Shown one piece after another: positions 57,740 to 64,000 of a DNA stretch of 64,000 nucleotides. Source of the stretch: Paragordius varius (lineage: Eukaryota; Nematomorpha). The notes under the pieces were generated by a model that was given only the letters and a program-made list of their open reading frames with translations, made no database searches and was not told where the DNA came from. The stretch lies in assembly GCA_964247055.1 (NCBI GenBank), contig OZ176050.1:3968001-4032000 (forward strand). Reading direction: 5' to 3'. Both the position numbers and the translations under genes were made by a program. Each line of letters opens with the position of its first letter. Position 1 is the first letter of the stretch.

Positions 57740-60700
57740 CAGTCTAGAGTATCTTTTTTTCTTTTTTATTAAAGGGTAAGTAAGGACTTAAATTTTATCC
57801 GGACATGTGAAGGCTTCATAACACTCGCCTGCCCAGGGCTGACAGTGATATGATGGAAAAATTAAGTAGTTTCGGGGTTCGAACTCTGCAGTGTAAGAGT
57901 CCGCTACCTACAATACCATCATCGAATTTTATTATAAAATCGTTTTTATTATAATATTTTATTTCTATATAATTTCCTAATTATTTTAGGGATATATTAT
58001 CTGCTTGGGCCTCTGGAACAGGTAAACATTAAAATTAGATGATTGATTTCGCTATAAATTTATTTTTTTTATTAAAATCATAAATTAAAAAAAGCATAAG
58101 AAAAATTTACATTTTATACTCTTTTCGTAATGTTAGGTGCCGCTGGTTTATTCGGTTCCCTTTCGTATGCTGGCCTCATTTCTATCGGATTTTCGTCTCA
58201 AAATTCGTTATTGCTCATGTTATTTATACCGCTTTTAATGGGATTTGCGTACGTTTTAACATTTTAATTTGCTATATATTATTTAAAGTCTGAATAAAAA
58301 TTAATTTTTTAAACTAATCCATGTTAAATTCTTTTTGTTTAAAATATTTTTATTTGGTACATTGATGCGTATAATATGGCAAAAATCATTTTTTTTATTA
58401 TATTTGATTTTGAAAAAATAGAATTAACGCTCTTTATGATTTCAGCCAAATTATATAGTTTAAAATATAACTTTTTTGCGGATTTCGTTTTGACACATAA
58501 TATTTTTGATTATTTTGACTAATGGTGCTTATTTATTCCCGAATTTATACTATCATCTATAAATTATTCTGATTATCATCAAATAATTAAATTCTAATAA
58601 TATAATTATCTTTAAATACATCATAATTTTAGATTCTTTTGGCTTTTACATAAACCAATATATACCCATTTTACCGATATCCTGACAACTCCAATCCCTA
58701 CCAAAAAAGAAAAGATGGAAACGAAGAAAATTGTTGGCATTAATACAGAAACTAAGCTTAAGACATCATCATCACCCTCTTATAATACCACAGATCAAAC
58801 TTTTACCTCAAAAAAGGCTAAAAATATTGGTAATTTTCTGTTTTATCTTTAATACAATTTACGGAAATTATTGATTTTATGTGATGAAACATTTTTATTT
58901 AAGCCTTTTTCTATAACAATGCTTTTAAACAAACAAAAAGTTATGAATTTTTTTTGTGGCTGCATATCAATTAATTGTTTATTTTATCCACCTAATTTTT
59001 TAAAATTACAGTAGTAAGTATATATTGCTAGAAAGTTATTAATTATTGTCAAATATCATATGCAGCAAAGAGAGTTAGTTATTATTGGCTAATAATAGTT
59101 AGAAGTGAGAAAATAACTATAAGCCAATGCCCTTTGTTGTATATTCTATTTGTCAATAATTAATAACTTTCGAGCAATGTATACTTACTTATAGTGTATT
59201 GTTTGGTTGATACTGTTTAGTTTTGTTAAAATAATTAAATAAAGATTGGTGCCAATAAAGTTTATTTAAATTGGTTTTTTCATAGATTTTATTTAATTAA
59301 GTGTTGGTCATAAATGTTTCTTATAGACGTTAATTTGAATCATGTTTTAGTTAAAGTTATATTTTTTACTGTACTTAAATTTGATCAATATGGATGCAAT
59401 AAAATAAAAAATTTGTCATATAAATATATATTTATATATACTAAAATTTATCTAATATATATTTTCACTATCATTTTATATTAAATATTAAAATTATAAT
59501 GAAAAATATAAAATAACATATTTAGATAATTTTTATATGAACAATTTTAAGTTGCGAAATGGAATGAAAATGTAAATTGGTAATACACTCAACGTAAACT
59601 TACACAAGTAGGCATAGAAAAAAAGCATTTAAAAAACATCAGTATTACACAAATGTTGCTTTTTCACTTTTTATCTGCTTTATATTTTTTTCCACATAGA
59701 TGATCACCTTAATACACTTTACCCCAATCTCAGTAGTAGTGGTAACACTAAATCAACACCAGCTCTCAAAAAATTTCCACCAAATTTGCCTACCATATCG
59801 GTTCCAGATAATAATAAAAATAATAATAATAATGAAAGATTAAAAGATGAAACTCAACGTAAAAGACGTCCATCCTTCCTTCAACTCATAAGTGATGAGG
59901 ATGGACCACTAAGAAACCGTCGAGTTTCGTTTGATTTTGCTGGGCGAGCTAATCAAATACGGCATTTGTTACCATACATGGTCCCGTTGTCTATAGTTTA
60001 CTTTAGTGAATACTTTATTAACCAAGGATTGGTACATCTATACATATATATATGTTTTTGTTATCTAACAACATTTCTTATCGATGTGTTGTTGAAATGT
60101 GTGTTTAAAATGAAATTTATATCTTGTGCTAAAATGCGTCTATGGATTTGATCGGAGTTTTTAGCATTATTTTGACGTATTTTAGTTATGAATGATATTA
60201 AAAGGCATGTAGATTTTTTTGTAATAGACATAAAATATATATTAAAAATAACCTGTTACATGATATCGTGATGTATGAACATTTGTATAACTGTTCAAAA
60301 AATTATCATATATTTTTGATTTTTCCAAAAGTCAACATAATTATATAGGTTGTGTATTGTACTATTTTAATTTTCTATAATTTAAAATTTATTTAGTTTG
60401 AGTTGACCTATTTCCGAAACATTTGGTTAGATCATGCTAGTCAGTATCGATGGTAAATGATATTACAAATTTTTTATATACTTTTAATATATTATTAAAC
60501 ATCAAACATTTTTTTTAAAAGTAAGTATTTTTGTAATATGTATAAAATTTTATTTAAATTTTTACCAACGATATAGGTATTTGGTCGATTATCAGCTCGG
60601 TGTGTTTATATCGCGTTCATCGTTCAAGATTATACCTATGCCGGTTTTATGGATTTTCCCAATCTTACAAGTTTTTTTAAAAAAAAATTCGGAACATTTT

Positions 60701-61738
60701 GTTAATATATGGGTTAAAATTAATTTTTAGCCTTATAGTACAATTTTTTATTCAGTGTTTTCTCCCTAAAATATATAATATAGTATGAAAAATGGTAAAT
60801 ATGTACAGAAGAATTTTTAAAAAAACTAGGGGTAAAATATGTAAAGTAAAATTATTTTATTGAAAAGCTGCAATTAAAACGAAATATAAGCTGTATTTTT
60901 TGTTTTCCATTATTTGGGCTTAATAGACCAACTTGTTATTTCAAACCTCGTATTTAATTACCATACTTACATTGGTTTAAAAGAAAATATTAGGGAAAAA
61001 TATGGTTATAATTATTTTATTCCAGCTTTTTGAAAAAAAACTTTGATTTTTACTTTGCATATTGTATTGTATGCCATTAAAACTCTAATTGTAAAGAAAG
61101 TAAATTTAAAAAATAATATTTTTTTTATAGATGTGCAATTTATTCCTATTTTTGGCCAACGTTTACTTCTCATTCATTCCATCCATTTACATTGTTTTCG
61201 TGCTAATTTTCTTTGAAGGATTCATTGGGGGATCAGCCTATGTTAATACGTTCCATAAAATAGCATATGATGTAAGTTGTAATTTTATTAATTCAAAAGC
61301 CGGACTCTTACACCGTGTGAGTGTGTGGGGTGCTACAGTTCGAATCCCGAAACTGCATATATTTTATCATTGAGCCCTGGGGAGGCGAGTTTTGAAAGCC
61401 TTTACAAGTCCTAATACAATTTAAGCCCTTACCCCTTTCTATAAAGAAAAAAAAGAGACTCTATAAACTGTATATTTATTTTATTTTTTTGCACATATCC
61501 TTTAATTTGTTCTTCCGAATAGAATTATCAATCTTATATATATTAAATATTTTTTACAAAAATATCCTCATTTATATTTTAATTAAAAATGAAAATTTTG
61601 GCCATTTTTTAGCACGAGGACCCTGAAACCAAAGAATTTTGCTTGGGAGCCGCAAGTTTGGCTGATACGATGGGCATTTCGTTAGCGGGCTTTGCTTCAT
61701 TACCTGTACACAATTATTTCTGTTCCAAAAAACTTTAA
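55951..61738 (+). CDS. CLN3: Battenin (CLN3), lysosomal/endosomal membrane protein
   Basis: Fourteen exons: 55951-56027, 56057-56162, 56190-56267, 56290-56369, 56594-56679, 57418-57490, 57990-58021, 58137-58248, 58633-58828, 59700-60031, 60397-60452, 60577-60670, 61131-61271, 61613-61738. About 532 residues; human 438. The excess is mostly in the polar loop encoded around 58700-59930. Family blocks in order: LGLCNNFAYIVMLSAAHDI, YDCNIISTGAILLADILPT, FASLGTGLGDYTFLSL, WASGTGAAGLFGSLSYAGL, YFSEYFINQGLFEL, QYRWYLVDYQLGVFISRSS, PSIYIVFVLIFFEG, GGSAYVNTFH and DTMGISLAGFASLPVH. About eleven membrane segments as in the family. The end, CSKKL, keeps the cysteine but not a four-residue CaaX box. The 58828 to 59700 junction is one base out of phase with the GTAATT donor; using a GTTTTA donor 10 nt later restores it, or an exon is missing. 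Loss of human CLN3 causes Batten disease; function concerns lysosomal transport. Confidence 0.97.
56028..56056 (+). other. 29-nt intron in CLN3
   Basis: GTACAG...TTTTTTAG with CTAAT about 11 nt before the 3' AG as a possible branch site. Removal gives LSFW-ILGLCNN, matching the family's GFWLLGLCNN. Confidence 0.9.
56163..56189 (+). other. 27-nt intron in CLN3
   Basis: GTAAAAATG...ACATTATAG; contains an in-frame TAG, so it must be removed. The surrounding frame is continuous. Confidence 0.85.
56268..56289 (+). other. 22-nt intron in CLN3
   Basis: GTAATCAATAATTAAT...TGTAG. 22 nt with an in-frame TAA. Removal joins NIISTG to AILLADILPT exactly as in CLN3 (SVSTAAVLLADILPT). Confidence 0.9.
57738..57925 (-). 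mobile_element. tRNA-derived SINE in CLN3 intron 6
   Basis: On the minus strand the head reads 'ggtagcggactcttacactg', then a B box GTTCGAACCCCG. The body has 'aggcgagtgttatgaagcc' and the tail 'agatactctagactgtatat'. It adjoins a TA run on its tail side. Confidence 0.75.
61294..61478 (+). mobile_element. tRNA-derived SINE in CLN3 intron 13
   Basis: Head 'gccggactcttacaccgtgt', B box GTTCGAATCCCG, body 'gggaggcgagttttgaaagc', tail 'gagactctataaactgtata'. Opposite orientation to 57738-57925. Confidence 0.75.
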
Positions 61739-61950
61739 TAACCCAAAAGCAAAACACAATGATTTTCTTTATTCATTATTATTATTTTATGACTAAAACA
61801 TCATTCATAACTAAATATTTATTAGCGAAAGCAGCTTTAAAGCATAATAGATAAAGCTATGTAACATAGTGCAATTAGTATTAATTTTATTTTTATTGTC
61901 AAATTTTAATTTATTGTATTAGCCAAATATTGATAAAATGACCAAATTGT

Positions 61951-61956
61951 AATAAA
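61951..61956 (+). other. Likely poly(A) signal of CLN3
   Basis: AATAAA about 210 nt past the stop; no earlier match seen. Confidence 0.45.
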
Positions 61957-62324
61957 AATATATTGTATATATGTATAATTATTTTTTGTTTTTCAGCACA
62001 ATACAATGCTAATAGATTCCCATAATTGTAAATTTATTTATTGATCGATATATTGTCTATTCATTTGACTAAACACTAAATAAGATAATTAATAAATAAA
62101 GATTTATTTAATTACATTTGCTTAATTATTTCTCTTAATTTTTTTAATTAATTGGCTCAAAATTATTATAGAAGCATGCAGGTAAGGGAAAATAATTTTA
62201 CAGCCAAGTATTTTTAAATAAATTCTATTGAGTAAATGTGCCATAATAATCTTTTGTATTTCATTAATTGTTGACTTAGTTGGTTGACACAGTTGTTTTG
62301 GTTATTTTTAAAAAAAATTTCTAG
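61957..62324. other. Short intergenic stretch, nothing recognised
   Basis: AT-rich sequence between CLN3 and the LINE. Confidence 0.4.
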
Positions 62325-64000
62325 CTTTGTGCAGCGAAAACGCACTCTCACCTCTGAGTTTGAGGTTCAGCTATAAGGGCATATAGTTGGTAAAAAAACC
62401 TGCCAAATTATTTAAAACCATAGAAATATTGAACAATTACAAGAATGAATGATATCACTATGAAACGACCTAAAAACACCACAAATATTTCAACATCTAT
62501 GTTAATGAAAATTTTTAATAACAATATTTTTATTTCTACTAATAAAAATTATAATAATATATATACAAATAAAAAATGGGACCATCCAACAAACAACACC
62601 AAAGTTAAACCAAAATATAGAAACTAAAATAAGATAAATATAAATGATTCCATCCCTAAGCTCAAAATTGGTACTTGGAATGTTGGTACTATGAACGAAA
62701 AATTATGGATGGTTTTAGACAATCGAAAAATTTGGCGTAGATATGTGCTGCCTCCAAGAAACAAGATATAAAACATCAGGTCTAAAAAATTTAAAAGGCC
62801 ATACATTATTTTTTACCGAAGGAAAGCAATCTCAAGCTGGAGTTGCAATAATAATAAAAAATGAACACAGAGATAACATTCTTCAAATTACTAGGCACAG
62901 CGACAGAATTATACAAATCAGATTGTTAATCCAAAATTCAATATACAATATAATCTCATTGTACGCGCCTCAACGTGGCCTTCCCGACGTAATTAAAGAG
63001 GCTTTCCGGACCCAATTGCAGAACATCTCATTCAAAATTCCTACATCCGACAAAATCATTATAGCTGGCGATTTCAACGCCCATATTGGCAGCAACGAAG
63101 GATTCAAAGGATTGCATGGTGGTTATAGCTTTGGCTCAAGAGATAAAGAAGGAGAAACTCTGCTCGAATTTTGCTCATCTATACAACTCCATATTGCTAA
63201 TACCCTTTTCACCATAAAAGACAGCAAACTGATTACCTATACATCAGGCTCACAAAAATCAACAATCGATTATATATTAACAGGAGAAAACCTGAGGCAT
63301 CTGATTCTAAATACAACTACTTATAATACGGATACACAACACAAATTACTTGTAAGAACATTAAAATTAAAAAAATTCAAACCTACACCACAACCATTCC
63401 AACCCAAAATAAATACCTCCAAACTAAAACACACAGAAATAAATAATAATTTTGTTAGTAGTACAACAAACTAAATAAAAATGGATTTTCAATCAGTAGA
63501 GGAAGGATGGAAAAACTACAAACAAACGATAATGAATAATGCTGAAAAATGGTGTGGAAGGAAAAAGAAAAGCTCGCGACAACCCAAATGGTGGTGGGAT
63601 GACAGTGTGAAACCCTTACTCTTGAGAAAAAACGAGCTACATAAAAAATGGAAGAAATCAAAAAATATAAAGACCAAATCATATACAATCAATATAAAAA
63701 ACTGGTAAACAAAATTATTAAGGATTTAAAAAATAAACGTTGTATGGAAATGGCGGACGAGCTGGAAAAGGACATAAATAATATGACAATATTTACAAAA
63801 ATCAAAAACTACAATCAAAACCAAAAGGATATTAAAAATATTCGTTGCGTTAAAGATGATGAACATAATATTCTTATCAATCCCAACGATGTAATAAACA
63901 GATGGGAAAAATTTATGAAAGCTAAATTTAACCTCTCTGAATCTAAGGTTACTACACATGAAAATTCTGTCATACAAGGTCTCATTCAGGAATTCACTCC
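62325..64000 (+). mobile_element. RTE-type LINE, 5' part including endonuclease, open at window end
   Basis: The apurinic/apyrimidinic endonuclease domain begins at about 62660 (KIGTWNVGTM) and continues after a frame change at about 62740 as CLQETRYKTSG. Then SDRIIQIRLL, ISLYAPQRG, IIAGDFNAHIG, GGYSFGSRDKEGETLLEF, ANTLF, TYTSGSQKSTIDYIL and the final TQHKLLV. These are the RTE/BovB-clade signatures. After a stop at 63472 the linker towards the reverse transcriptase follows (63481-63708, WWWDDSV). The RT itself lies beyond 64000. The frame change and stops mean this copy is probably dead. The 5' border near 62325 is approximate. Confidence 0.85.

Noticed and set aside
1-64000. CRISPR arrays, bacterial operons, rRNA genes
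   Set aside because: Direct repeats seen are minisatellites or transposon arms without unique spacers; gene structure is eukaryotic; no rRNA sequence was recognised.

Overview
The window looks like nuclear DNA of an AT-rich invertebrate animal (metazoan). It holds an NK-class homeobox gene, a secreted leucine-rich-repeat gene and four housekeeping genes (APEH, Cu/Zn SOD, EIF3H, CLN3), all split by GT-AG introns and embedded in a dense litter of DNA transposons. Splice sites were placed by eye, from protein-family homology and from reading phase agreeing across each junction. I cannot name the species. Eight introns are only 22-29 nt long; among animals, introns that short are known to me from dicyemid mesozoans, so a dicyemid-like or other fast-evolving parasitic lineage is possible but unproven.

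Layout. 1-4022 (-): LRR gene, 3' end outside the window, with a dead hAT transposase in its intron. 5160-7114: Helitron fragment. 7485 to about 27330 (-): acylaminoacyl-peptidase (APEH), about 17 exons over 20 kb. Its introns hold a tandemly amplified Helitron, an inverted pair of Penelope-like fragments and many MITEs. 29437-30005: short Helitron. 30006-33321: gene-poor, hAT-like repeats and a minisatellite. 33340-34857 (-): complete Cu/Zn superoxide dismutase, 5 exons. 36739-40451 (-): NK3/bagpipe-type homeobox gene, 3 exons, with a hAT MITE and clean 8-bp target duplication in intron 1. 40452-47507: intergenic, decayed repeats. 47508-50771: hAT transposon with a broken transposase, itself invaded by a Helitron and a fold-back MITE. 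51811-52796: Helitron. 53497-55832 (-) EIF3H and 55951-61738 (+) CLN3: head-to-head genes 118 bp apart. 62325-64000: RTE-type LINE running off the right edge.

The genes do not form a pathway. What they share is architecture: in APEH, EIF3H and CLN3 the first introns are 22-29 nt, while downstream introns run from about 60 bp to several kb and are filled with transposons. Three mobile groups dominate: non-autonomous Helitrons (A^T insertion, 5' TC, 3' hairpin plus CTAG), TA-flanked MITEs of two kinds, and hAT elements with their MITEs.
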